Assembly: GCF_025766255.1 (NCBI RefSeq)
Contig: NW_026516713.1
Location: 241,936-305,935, forward strand
Direction: 5' to 3'
Source: Zychaea mexicana
Taxonomy: Eukaryota; Mucoromycota; Mucoromycetes; Mucorales; Lichtheimiaceae
Length of the DNA: 64,000 nt
In this document: positions 1 to 11,590 of the stretch, one piece after another
Layout: every line of letters starts with the position of its first letter
Numbering within the stretch: position 1 is the stretch's first letter
The notes under the pieces: model-generated
Seen by the model: the letters and a program-made list of their open reading frames with translations, nothing else
Told to the model about the DNA's origin: nothing
The model's database searches: none
Program-made: the position numbers and the translations under genes

Positions 1-121
1 TAAAAGACCCTAGAAAACAAACCAAGCATTTGGCTTGCCCATGCTTCTTTTCCCCCTGTTGTGGCGTTCTGACGAACACTTGCTTGTTTTAGGATCATAC
101 CTGATTTTCTTGTGTAGCCAT

Positions 122-705
122 TTATGAAAACGTATACTTCTTACCTGTCAGGCATGATGTGTATATAATGAGTGGTGCAACTTTAACATGCTCGTCAATT
201 CTCTGGCTAATGATGGAAACAACATCCACGCATAAATTTGTCATTAATATGTTCAAACGTGGATCTCTAACTATCCCCGGGAAAGAAACCAAACACGTCA
301 TGAAAACAAACAGCAATAATGATGCTATGTGTTATTATCTCGTAAGTAGAGCCATTATATATAATATGTATGATATGTCAATTTATTCTGTGGGCCGCCA
401 TTTATCCGTAAGATAAATAAGGTTGAAGTATAGTATAAATCTGTCTCTTAAAATTACTTTTACCTGCTGATACTATGCTTGCTCTCTCAATGTACATTAT
501 TATATATCAGAAATTGATATATCCATCACCATCCATTTTAATTAAAGGCGAGCCAATAAATGAGAACCAATAACAAAATGTTGATGTTAAATACCTTATA
601 CATAGAATCTACATGTCCAATGGTGGAAACGTCACGAAGACGAAGAGGCGACGAGAAAGAAGCGGAATGAATCACACTATATTGGTCCTCAGTACAAGGG
701 AACAT
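122..705 (-). CDS. Unassigned partial gene at the left edge (candidate exons)
   Basis: I do not recognise this gene. Reading leftward, a clean 37-codon exon runs from an ATG at 705 to a GT donor at 594 (start MFPCTEDQYSVIHSASF, end GHVDSMYK). A possible next exon follows the AG near 471 and reads VKVILRDRF before a stop. Alternatively, a third open stretch (about 134-270, containing NILMTNLCVDVVSIISQR) ends at a good donor (GTAAGA, 134). That would carry the gene on to an acceptor near position 10 and out of the window. Exon order is uncertain. Codon choice and splice signals look real, but no domain is visible. Confidence 0.3.
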
Positions 706-900
706 ATAGTGGATTCAGTTCAAAGAAAACGTCAATTGTCATGAAAATGTTATATTGCTGATATGTACTTGGGATTTTCTAAAGCAAAAGAGCCCGGAGC
801 TTAATATAGGGTAGACAGTATAAATAGGTTTGGTGATAAAATAAAATGTTTAACAGAGTATATGAGGTTCAGGTGAGGCTTAGTTTGAATGATGATTATG

Positions 901-931
901 CTGTTGTTGTTGTTGTTGTTGTTGTTGTTGC
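901..931. repeat. GTT trinucleotide microsatellite
   Basis: About nine TTG/GTT units lie just downstream of the thymidylate synthase stop codon, probably in its 3' untranslated region. No coding role is seen. The rest of 706-961 shows nothing recognisable. Confidence 0.8.
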
Positions 932-961
932 TATTCTTTGTGGAGGGAGGTAAGGATGACA

Positions 962-1941
<980 letters not shown>

Positions 1942-3689
1942 GGTTGTTGTTTACTTTGTGGAAACTAAGGAGTCAGAAAGAAAAAAAGAATGAACGCGTC
2001 GCGCGTACACGCGATTTTCCCTAACAACTCCGGTGGATGGTTTCTTCCGACATGCTTTGCATAGCACCAGCACGTTTCCCATGGCAACAACTCATGAAAA
2101 CGGGATATCTTCCTTGGCAACAAAGTATTTCGCATGACAGCGACATGCCGGTTGTATGTTAGCGGTATGTTAAGCCTAGTAACAGTGTGTTTTGCAAGGC
2201 AGCGCACGAAAACTCACTCATCCGTTGCTGCAAATAACAAATGATAACAGATAAACGTAGCAACGTCGGCCATCCTGCAACGAAAATAGCTGTTTTTTAA
2301 GACACATAGGTGAAAACAATATAACGTAATATAGGACACATACCCTTTTGCTCGGTTGACTGCATACATAACGTATCTAGTTGTGCATACATAACCATTA
2401 AGTACTAAATCATACGTCGTTAGAACGTATATGGATTAGTCTGAAAATCCAGAAAGGAAACGGAAGCACAACCAAAGAGTAAGCGCAGCAGCCACCAGCC
2501 AGCAAAAGCGCGTTAATCATATGTTTGAGCGTTTGAAATATCTACACTATCGAAACAACTGCAGTACACATATACTTTTAGATTTGAAAACAACAGCTTA
2601 TTGAGCAACTGTAATTATACTTGTAGGGTTGTTGCTTATATTACTGTAAAAAGTATTTCCAATCTGACCCCTCCTACATATATCACCATCATAGCCAACG
2701 ATGCCGTTCGATTTCATAGTAGAATATGCATTATCTCAAGTACCGTACGTATTTTTTTTTGTTTAGCAGTATGAGTCGCAAAGGGAAAAAAACTATTAGA
2801 ATAAACAAAAATGCCGCCGTGCTTCAACTTTTTTAAATCAGGTTCACATCTTATCTGAAGAAAATGGATATAGAAAAAGAGATCCTTTTTTAGTTACTAT
2901 AGAGCAAACAAGATAGTGCATGATTCTACGTTTTAGAGTAGTTGGGGTATAGATAGGGGAGCTTTACCACACCACACACTCCTCTCTTACCATATCAGTC
3001 CAACCGAAATCTTGTTATTCGGTTGATATCAGAGGCAATACTAATAACACCGACGACGACTCTTTACGCAACTCGTAACTCACAGGTAGGTACACCACAC
3101 GGATAACCCCAGCACAATTTTTTAAAGAAGTGCAATACGAGAAAAACAATATCGGAAAGCAAGTAGTGAAAAAGAGAAAGAGAAGAAGGGCTGTGGAATA
3201 TCACCCATCTTTCTTAAACATTAGGTGAGTCGTAGGTGCATCGAATCGACGTCACTCTTCTCTGAGCAGCAGAAGCCAACGCAAAGCGGTTCACAGAAAA
3301 GAGAAAAAAAAAGTCGGTCCCCCGCTGGCGCCCCTCCTGCTGGTTACTCCCCCATTTTTTTTACACTTTTTCCTTTCTGCTTTAAAGAGGGAATACATAA
3401 AAAAAGGCCTCTGTATTGGTTCACTAAAGCAAGGATAAAGCCCAAGAGAACAGCAATCACATTGTTTTTATTTGACTATCTTTGAGCTCTTGACTGATTT
3501 CACTTTGAAACCTCTCCACCGTCCCCCACCCAACCCTCCCCCCCCCTTTTTTTTTATCTTTGTCGTTCTCCTGCGCATTCCGTCAAAGTTTTGATTCGTT
3601 AACGTTGAATTGTGGGTTGGAAAAAAAGAAGAAGAACCAAAGAACAGACCTCATTATACATACCAGTATCGGAACTAGTCCCAAGCATC
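1942..3689. other. Intergenic region between divergent genes
   Basis: This 1.75-kb stretch is shared upstream sequence for thymidylate synthase (left) and the poly-Q gene (right). The last 250 bases are pyrimidine-rich (C-run and T-run near 3539-3557), typical of a fungal promoter or 5' leader. I found no convincing coding exon, tRNA or repeat. Confidence 0.5.
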
Positions 3690-5800
3690 ATGTCACATGG
3701 ACCTCCACGCGCCTTCCAACCTCATGGTTACCCAACACCCTTGGCAGCACCGACCCATCATCGACAGTCCATGATGAACCATCAGTTGCAGACCATGACG
3801 ACGGTCGCCAGTGCACAGCCCTTATCGCCCGCAGTGCATAACCAGCACGCCACAGCGGCAGCAGCAGCAGCGGCGGCAGCGGCGGCCGTGGGTGGAAGCA
3901 GCAGTGGAGCAGGAGCACCTACGAGCAGTAGCCAACAACAAGGTGTCATGGCTAGCTCGCACGAGCAAATCTATTGTGGGGTCTGCCAGACGGTTCGGCC
4001 TGCCCACTATTTCCCTGTGGATCGACGACTCGAATATAACGTATGTGATCTGTGCCGCTCAAGAGAATTTCAAAAACGAAAACAGCAGTTGGAGCGCTAT
4101 AACAACGACGTGTACGAAGAGCCTCAACAGCGAACGACGTTTAAACACGCGCGTTTTCCGCCACAGTATAGTCATTACGCTGCTGCCGCTGCACCACAGC
4201 ATATGCAGCAACAGCAGCAACAGCAACAGCAACAACAACAACAGCAACAACATCACCAGCAACAACAGCAGCAACAGCATTTGTCTCCGCAGTCGCTTCA
4301 AACGCAGCATCTGCAGGCGCCTTCTCCTTTAAGAATGCATCCTCAACATCATCACCAACAGCAACAACAACAACAGCAGCAGCAGCAGCAACCTGTGTCA
4401 TCGCCTCAGGTTAACAAACCCACCCTACCATTGTCATCTTCCATCATACCAGGCTTGTCTCCACAGCAACAACAAAGTTTAAATAAGCCTCATGGATTGT
4501 TTTCTGCCTCACCACTGCGTGCACCGCCACCGCATCACCAGCAGCAGCAGCAGCAGCAGGAACAGCATCATCAACCACAACAACAACAGCCTCTTACACA
4601 TCATGTGCATACTCAACAGCAACAACATCATCATTCACATCAACAACAACAGCAGCAGCAGCAGGTACCGCCTGTTTCGTTACCATTGACACTACCTCAG
4701 CAGCCTCAGCATGAAGCTCAATTCCATCATCAACAACCGTCTCCGCTACCATCGCATCCACCACCGCCGCTCGCCCAACCTCCTCGATCGCTACATGACA
4801 TTTCTCCAGAACAACAACAACAGCAACAACAACAAATACCCATGCGGATTCCAATAATTGATAGCAATAGCAGTAACACGACACCACCTAGTGCTACCGC
4901 TACTACTGCTGCTGCTAGCTCTGCCAATACCCCAGCCAAAACAGGTTTGGCAACCATGTCATCCACTACGACTTCAACAACAACCAAGGGCAAGAGCAGT
5001 AACAGCAAAAGCAACAATAACAGCACCAGTGAGACAAAGGCTGCTAGCAGTACGCATCGATCGCCTTCTTCAAAAGCAGCACAAAATGATGTCCATTGTC
5101 AAGAGGTGTTGTCTCCCGAAGCATTTGTGTATGCACTCCAGCAGGAAACGGAATTTGAGCGGAAGCAGTATGTGGTGGATATCAATCCATTGATAACACG
5201 GTTGGGTGATGAGGCTGGTTTCACACAACTTGGTCGCGCCATTTGCGAACACATTTTGGCGGGCACAAAGTTTAATTTTAGGTAAAAAGACAGAGAAAGA
5301 GAGAACAAATCACAAAATCAAGGACAGAGGCTATTTTTGAGGGATGGTCGAGAGAGAGAGAGAGAGAGAGAGAGGAGAACTCTTGCCTTGGGGGAGGGGG
5401 TCAAAATGAGTGTGTATAACAGGTGGTAAGGGGGGGAAGGAGTAAAGAGAGGCACAGAGAAGAAACTCAATTGCTTTTTGGATTACTGGTCTGTGCTTAG
5501 TATGAAGGATCGAAGACGGTCAACCAAGGCACCAGACACATTGTCAACGCTGCGTTACTATTGTTCTCAGCGAGCGGATACGGCCAAACCTCGGAAAGGA
5601 GACCATCCCAAAGCTGCAAATCGATACGACTGTGCTGGCGCGTTGACGGTGATTATTGATCTGAGCAAAAAGACAGGCCATGTCACGTTGATCCACAAAC
5701 ACTCCCATCCACCATTCATTCCACACCATCACCATCACCATAACAGCCAAAACAATGCCAATGGTTCCAGCCGTAGAACTGCGAGTGGTAGTAACAGTAA

Positions 5801-5832
<32 letters not shown>

Positions 5833-6167
5833 GCAGCAATAGTAATATGGCACAAATCAACCAGCAGCAACAACAGCAGCAGCAACAGCAGCAGCAACAA
5901 ATGCGGTTGATGAAGCAACGGCAGAAGCAGACGGAGAAACAGTTTGAAACTCTTCGACAAAGAGTAGCGGATTTCGGTCGATTGATAGAAAGCCAGCAGA
6001 GTCTCAGGAACAAGGAATTCATCCAAACGGCCACCCATGCGTTCATGCATGCGGACAAGATGCTTAATGCGTGTCGCTGGGTGGAGAACGCCTCGGAGGA
6101 TCAGCAACAATTACAGCCACCAAACAAGTACACGTTGCATTACAACAAGCGAGGCGGTAATTTTTGA
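3690..6167 (+). CDS. Poly-Q putative DNA-binding regulator with C4 finger and WRKY-GCM1-like C-terminal domain
   Basis: Two exons (3690-5281, 5501-6167; 219-nt intron, phase 2) encode about 752 residues. The ATG at 3690 (MSHGPPRAFQ) is the first in frame. Near residue 96 is a four-cysteine knuckle (CGVCQTVRPAHYFP followed by CDLCRSREF) like small Stc1-type or similar zinc ribbons. Residues about 170-420 are long Gln/His tracts, then Ser/Thr-rich linkers. A conserved block begins near residue 476 (SPEAFVYALQQETEFERK) and crosses the intron into RYYCSQ, RYDCAGALTVIIDL and LIHKHSHPPF. This Cys/Cys/His-x-His spacing resembles the WRKY-GCM1/FAR1 fold of Mutator-type transposases. A short poly-Q/coiled-coil tail ends in LHYNKRGGNF. 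Function as a transcription factor is inference; no symbol can be assigned. Confidence 0.82.
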
Positions 6168-6782
6168 ATTTAACCAAATATCCTTACCTTCCTACATATT
6201 TTACTACTACTACTACCCTGACCCACCGTCACCTATTACACGCTCGCCCAACTTAAAACTTACAGACAAAGTTCCTATTGTTGTGTCAGTTACCCTCTCT
6301 CTTTTGCTGTAATTCGATGAAAACAGTTTACATACACCCCACCCACGAAAGAAAAAAGAAATATACGATATCATATACCAGTCTCTCTCCCACTCTCTCA
6401 CAGACACACTTTTTGGTTTGCCATACAAGTCTATTAGTTTGCTCGTCGATTTTATTGTTACTAGATCATTCTTCAATTGAGGACTCGGCAAGGAAAATAT
6501 GGTTTTCAGCGGTGGTGGTTGAAATTCGTACATACAAGGAGAGAGAAAGAGAAAAGGAGCGTGGATATATCATTGTTCGTTTGAAGGATGCATGAAGAAA
6601 AAAAGCAGAATTGACACAAGAGAATGATAAAAGAAAAAGCATGAGCGAGTGATATATGCTACACATAGAAACGAGAGAAATGGGATGGGGGTTGGATGCT
6701 GAATGATGATATGGTAAGGAAGATAATGAATGTAAATGAGTAGAAGACAAAGAGGGTATATCTATCACAACGTTCTAAAGAT
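6168..6782. other. 3' intergenic region between convergent genes
   Basis: AT-rich sequence with GA/CT stretches separates the poly-Q gene from the leftward small gene. It presumably holds both 3' untranslated regions. No exon-like segment is supported. Confidence 0.5.
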
Positions 6783-7493
6783 TCATAATACTTTTCGGCG
6801 CTGATTGAACCAAGGTGTCGAGCGCAAGCGTAGCAGCAGTGATGGTGATGATGACGATATCCGTGGGACAATACCATCCATCTTTTTGGTGTCGACTTCA
6901 ACCGTTTGAATTTGTTGCTGACATTGAGGCTGAGCAGGAGGGGGAGTAGTAGTAGTAGTGGTAGTAGTAGAAGGATGAGGCAGAGAGGATGAAGGATAGA
7001 TATCAGGCGGTGTAATTGGTAATGAGCATTCCGACGACGCCACCGACTGCTTGTCGTAATCATCGTCTTCTTTGTCTTCAATTTCGCGCTTGTTGTTGTT
7101 GTTGTTGTTGCTGTTGTTGTTCTTGCTATACTGGTGGTTTACGACAGGTCGTAGATCCAGCTTTCGTAATGCGGCGGATTTTTTTTTCCGGCGTGCCGCA
7201 TAAACGGTAGTCGAGCACTCCAAATCGTTGATTGGCACATATGCAATGGCGGGCTCTTCATAGGCTGGTGGAGGAGTGTCATCCTCGTCCTCGAGAAAAT
7301 CAAACTCGGGCTCGTACTCGTGTATGATGGGTGCTGCTGTGGAGAAACTGACAGATCGTCGAGGTGTTGGTGACGATGATGACGGTGTGTCGATACTTGT
7401 AAGCTCGTTGTATAGTTTCTGTATGTCAACATGGCGTGTTCGTCCATAGTATCGACTTGGCCATGTGTTGGGATCACAAATTTGCTGTTCCAT
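6783..7493 (-). CDS. Disordered protein with PPxY and RVxF-like docking motifs
   Basis: Single exon, 236 residues, starting at the ATG at 7493 (MEQQICDPNTWPSRYYGR). There is no enzyme domain. The N-terminal third reads like a conserved core (HVDIQKLYNELTSID, then RRSVSFSTAAP and HEYEPEFDFLEDEDD). Next comes TPPPAYEEPAIAYVPI, a PPxY motif of the kind bound by WW domains of Nedd4/Rsp5 ligases. RRSVSF fits the [RK]-x-V-x-F pattern of protein phosphatase 1 docking sites. The second half is low-complexity (Asn run, acidic KEDDDYDK, Thr run, Pro-rich). Role as an adaptor or regulator is inference. Upstream is a GA-rich leader near 7560-7600. Confidence 0.7.
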   Translation of the reverse strand: MEQQICDPNTWPSRYYGRTRHVDIQKLYNELTSIDTPSSSSPTPRRSVSFSTAAPIIHEYEPEFDFLEDEDDTPPPAYEEPAIAYVPINDLECSTTVYAARRKKKSAALRKLDLRPVVNHQYSKNNNSNNNNNNKREIEDKEDDDYDKQSVASSECSLPITPPDIYPSSSLPHPSTTTTTTTTPPPAQPQCQQQIQTVEVDTKKMDGIVPRISSSSPSLLLRLRSTPWFNQRRKVL

Positions 7494-8765
7494 ATTGGTA
7501 TGTTGTATATGCACCGTGAGTGTGTGTACTTTTATATATAAAATATACAGGCAGAAAGGAAAAAAAGAGAGGGAGAGAGAGTGAGAGAGCGAGAGAATAG
7601 CCTGGACTGGTAAGAAGTAGGGAAAAGCGGCGAAAGGTAAAGCAAAGTACCTTTATATTCGTCACCGCTATCTCTTTTAATTCAAGGGGTGAACGGGCCT
7701 GCCTCTTCTTTATCACCACTAACTGAACTTGTCAATATGGGCATGGGCATCATTAACGCTTTTGATTGGACGCTCCAGAGGAGCATGTGCTCATGAAAAG
7801 CAGCCCGCAGCTTCTTATTTCTGGCTGCTGATTTCCCTCCCGCCTTGCCAGCCCACCTTGCCCGCATCTCCCTCTCCCCTTTTTCCCCAATAAAGCTGCA
7901 AATAACGAGCGAGAAAGTTGAACATACACCTGTCTCTTTCTTCTGCGTGATACCAAGGTCGAATTCGATTTGCTGACTGCACTATCCTTTCCATATTACC
8001 ATCGTGCATTTTCGATTATAGATCGGTTCACTCTTTTATCATCACACACACACACACACACACACACCAAAAAGAACTCATCCAATTCAAAATAATCCAG
8101 GGAATATATGCTGTGTGACATTGAGAGCGTATAGACTGGCCATTGTTTCGAATACATAATAACAACTGACCATGTCACCTCTATATTAAGCACTTCTTTT
8201 GTCGTCGCCTACAATATCAACCGCCGCTGTGTAACCAAATTATATTTAGCAACCGCTCATAAATCCGGTTTTCGCCTTTCCTGCCCAGTATTCCGAGGAT
8301 AAAGTGTCCAACAACTTATATAGTAAGCGGCAAGAACGCTTCCACTACTGCTAGCAAAGTTTGTATATACGATCAAAGGAATAATCACGTATCCATTTGT
8401 TTTTGTAGATTTGGAAGGTGCTCGTTTTTGTCATGGGACCGGAGTTGTGCCCTATAAATTAATTTTGTACATTGCAAAGTTTGTTAAAGGTCGCACCAAA
8501 GAACAGTAGCATCGCCACAAAACGAGGGATGCACTATGCCTATCCATCCATGCGATTCATACAGTGCTTCCAACAAGTAATGTCACAGCCAATCAAAATC
8601 TATGTCACTGGTCAATGAAAAATGATGTCATTGGTCAGCCAAATTAATGTCATAAGCCAATCAGAATGAATTTCATATTTCTAGAAATGTTGTCAACATT
8701 TTTAGCACCATCCCTCTCTCTCTCTTTCTACCTGCTTTTTTTTTATCGATGTACTATCAAAGTCA
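7494..8765. other. Intergenic region with CA microsatellite
   Basis: Contains GA tracts (7563-7596) near the start of the leftward gene, an alternating CA/AC microsatellite (8043-8069), and from 8580 a set of 22-bp repeats listed separately. No gene is supported between 7500 and 8765. Confidence 0.5.
8580..8668. repeat. Four 22-23-bp repeats, ATGTCA plus CCAAT-like core
   Basis: ATGTCA begins at 8580, 8602, 8625 and 8647, a period of 22-23 bp. Each copy is followed by GCCAATCA or its reversed form TTGGTCA/TGGTCAATGA. The array ends about 100 bases upstream of the ATG at 8766. CCAAT boxes are bound by the HAP/NF-Y complex in fungi, so a cis-regulatory array is possible, but a decayed tandem repeat is equally possible. 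Confidence 0.6.
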
Positions 8766-8863
8766 TGTCAACACCCAAAAACAACTTAACACGCGGTCAA
8801 GCCATATGCCTTGTACTTGATATGGTGCCTACTGTTGAGAACCGACGAAAAGGAAATGACATA

Positions 8864-9721
8864 CAGTGGTCCCCCGCTTTTCGCAACAGTGGGAAGTCCC
8901 AAAAATTGTTGCAGAAATCGAAGATTTGCAAAGACCGGGGGACTACATTTTTTATTATACTGTAGCTCAAGTCAGGTGTCATACACCGAACTGTTCACAG
9001 ATAAACACAAGTGCATGTTTTAGCAAAGAAATGTCAATATAAAAGTCCAGGTGTTTCAATGAAAGCAATAAACCTTTGCCTTTTGTATTTTTGAGTATCC
9101 GTCCATTTCTTTTTCACTTAATGGCTAAAACATTCAACAAGCCAACAGCAGAGCAAGAAGATGGAATTTGGGAGGAGCATTCAAGCGGAAGAGCCAGCAG
9201 TTTGAAGGAGTTGGTTAACCTATTCGAGATTGGTGATCCAAACATCCCTGTCCCCGCCCGCTCCACATTCTCCCGAGTCTTGAAAAGAAGACCTTTAGAT
9301 CCCTTTGCTTGTGATCGCTCAGCTAGCAGAACAGCCCGGTGCCGAGACAAAGGAGTATATGCTGTACGTATATACATTACTTCTCATAAAAAGGGAATAA
9401 TAACACCTACTATGTGATCTTCTACGATGTGCATACATATAGGATATCAAATATTATATGTGTACCAATCATAAATTTACAAAGTTTACTTCTATGCTTT
9501 AACACACAAAGGACCCCGGCTACATGCAACATCCATAAACTGACTTTGACGTTGCAGATTATCAGCATGAAAACTACCTCGATGAGATGCAATGGATCAA
9601 AAACAAGTTTGCAAGTTGCATATTGCGAAAAAATTAAGTTTTTAGTGACAGGACCGGACTGATTGTTGCAGAAATCGCAGCATTTGCGAAAGGTAGGGGT
9701 GAAAAAAGCGGGGGACCACTG
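8864..9721. mobile_element. Non-autonomous pogo/Tc1-type element with TA target duplication
   Basis: The ends are perfect inverted repeats for 18 bp (CAGTGGTCCCCCGCTTTT), and both sides carry TA (8862-8863 and 9722-9723), as expected for Tc1/mariner/pogo transposition. Removing the element plus one TA rejoins an open reading frame in the surrounding pseudogene. The left 85 bp form their own imperfect palindrome (8864 to about 8950). A segment beginning TTGTTGCAGAAATCG occurs near both ends (8907 and 9664). A short transposase-like ORF sits inside. There is no full DDE domain, so the copy must depend on an enzyme made elsewhere. Confidence 0.85.
9121..9417 (+). CDS. Transposase-like fragment inside the pogo element (HTH region)
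   Basis: Begins MAKTFNKPTAEQEDGIWEEH at a true ATG and includes SLKELVNLF and IPVPARSTFSRVLKRRPL. This pattern looks like a helix-turn-helix of the CENP-B/psq type that heads pogo transposases. A further exon-like stretch (DYQHENYLDEMQWIKNKF, about 9560-9615) may be spliced on, and it ends soon after. No catalytic DDE residues are present within the element. The fragment is either a relic or a DNA-binding-only product. The family link is inference from a short motif. Confidence 0.4.
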   Translation: MAKTFNKPTAEQEDGIWEEHSSGRASSLKELVNLFEIGDPNIPVPARSTFSRVLKRRPLDPFACDRSASRTARCRDKGVYAVRIYITSHKKGIITPTM

Positions 9722-10747
9722 TAGTAGACGACAATGTGTTTAATGTTACGTATACCGAAGATCAAGGCCCTCAGCATCCTTTTGCTATGGAGAGTCAGTT
9801 ATCGAGAAGAATCCGTTTACATACAAGACCTATCCTAGGACACCACCTACTAGCCCAACTTTACATTTAAGCAATACTGTGGTGGCCAGTGATAAATTCA
9901 GCGATTTCAGCAATAACAGTAACAGCAACAATAGCGACGCTAGCGACTCAAGCACCGATGATTCAATTGTCTACAACTCTGAAAGTCTACTATCAATCAT
10001 AAAGTCAATGTGTTTTAAGAATGCCGATAACAAAGAGCCCTTTGACTATGCCTTTTATACCACGACGGACATCTACAACAACGTCACGAAGCAACTGCCA
10101 CGACTACCCAAATTTATGAATGCGTCAAGTTCGGAAAAATTATCAAAGACGAAGACTTCGGCGAACGAATCTCCAAACGTGTCGAGGGAAATAATATCAA
10201 AGGACGAATGTTATACAAGCTCAAGGACAATGCGATCGGAAACTTGGTGGAATCAACATCTGCTTTCCGCACAGAAATCAATAACGATGGTAGCAATTGG
10301 ATAAATGTTGGATATGTTAGGAAATCTCCAGGCATTGAAAGCGTGGCGACACGGCAAGGACTCCTCGAGGCAATGATCATCAAGTTGAGGAACTGATGTT
10401 TCTGTCGTCATATCTTCGCCTCTATCAGCTCAACGTCATCTTCACCGATCTTGGAAAGAGATTTCTTGGCGGACAACAATATTAACGGCAACAACAACAT
10501 CAAGGCAACCAGCTTGGCTTATTGCGAAGGGGACACCCAAGCAATGATTGACTTCATTGGACACTCCATCAAACAGATTCGGCTTTGTGTGATTTCGTAC
10601 GCTGGTTTGTCAAACGATCCTGGCGACGTTGCCATATTTCTAAAGTATGAAAAACGTTTCTCATATGCTTATTTCATACTAACTTGTTGTATCTTCTATA
10701 GGAGCTGTAAAATGATCAAATCAATCGTGGTGGATCATGACAGGTTT

Positions 10748-11590
10748 GAAGTGCAGACAGCACATTTCAGAGTGTAGACAGCACATTTCAGAGTGTAGAC
10801 AGCACATTTCAACGTGTAGACGGCACATTTAGAGTGTAGACAGCACATTTAATGTGTAGACAGCACATTTCAACGTGTAGACGGCACATTTAGAGTGTAG
10901 ACAGCACATTTCAATGTGTAGACGGCACATTTCAGAGTGTAGACAGCACATTTGAAAGTGTAGACGGCACATTTGAGAGTGTAGACAGCACATTTGAGAG
11001 TGTAGACGGCACATTTCAGAGTGTAGACAGCACATTTGAAAGTGTAGACAGCACATTTCAGAGTGTAGACAGCACTTTTCAGAGTGTAGACGGCACATTT
11101 CAGAGTGTAGACAGCACTTTTCAGAGTGTAGACGGCACATTTCAGAGTGTAGACAGCACATTTCATAGTGTAGACGGCACATTTCAGAGTGTAGACAGCA
11201 CATTTCATAGTGTAGACAGCACATTTCAGAGTGTAGACGGCACATTTCAGAGTGTAGACAGCACATTTGAAAGTGTAGACAGCACATTTGAAAGTGTAGA
11301 CGGCACATTTGAGAGTGTAGACGGCACATTTCAGAGTGTAGACAGCACATTTGAAAGTGTAGACAGCACATTTCAGAGTGTAGACAGCACTTTTCAGAGT
11401 GTAGACGGCACATTTCAGAGTGTAGACAGCACATTTCATAGTGTAGACGGCACATTTCAGAGTGTAGACAGCACATTTCATAGTGTAGACGGCACATTTC
11501 AGAGTGTAGACAGCACATTTCATAGTGTAGACAGCACATTTGAAAGTGTAGACGGCATATTTCAGAGTGTAGAGAGCACATTTCAGAGTA
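10748..11590. repeat. 21-bp minisatellite, about 40 copies
   Basis: The consensus unit is GTGTAGACAGCACATTTCAGA, with frequent A/G change in GACAGC/GACGGC and variation in the last four bases (CAGA, GAAA, GAGA, CATA). A few early units are 19-20 bp. The first unit lies inside the 3' coding end of the adjacent pseudogene. Because the period is a multiple of three, long open frames appear on the minus strand, but they are only the repeat read as codons. Confidence 0.95.

Larger units (their letters stand above)
8766..10777 (+). pseudogene. Interrupted, frameshifted pseudogene with a YVRKSPG core (resolvase-like?)
   Basis: Coding begins at the ATG at 8766 (MSTPKNNLTRGQAICL), reads to GNDI at 8863, is split by an 858-bp pogo-type element, and resumes in frame at 9724 (VDDNVFNVTYTEDQ). 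Further right the frame changes near 9810 and near 10117, and an in-frame TGA lies at 10393. The conserved centre reads WINVGYVRKSPGIESVATRQ, then SSSPILERDF and LCVISYAGLSNDPGDVAIFL. A 57-nt intron (10645-10701) precedes KMIKSIVVDHDRFEV. YxRkS followed by a later DxxxGLS segment faintly recalls serine recombinases, but I cannot confirm this. Asn/Ser runs lie at 9900-9960. It looks like one copy of a dispersed family, now dead. Confidence 0.6.

Noticed and set aside
4059..5026. Leucine/valine-rich minus-strand frames opposite the poly-Q gene
   Set aside because: These are the antisense of CAG/CAA repeats and have no independent support.
10748..11590. CRISPR-like array
   Set aside because: Units are head-to-tail with no spacers, and the genome is eukaryotic.
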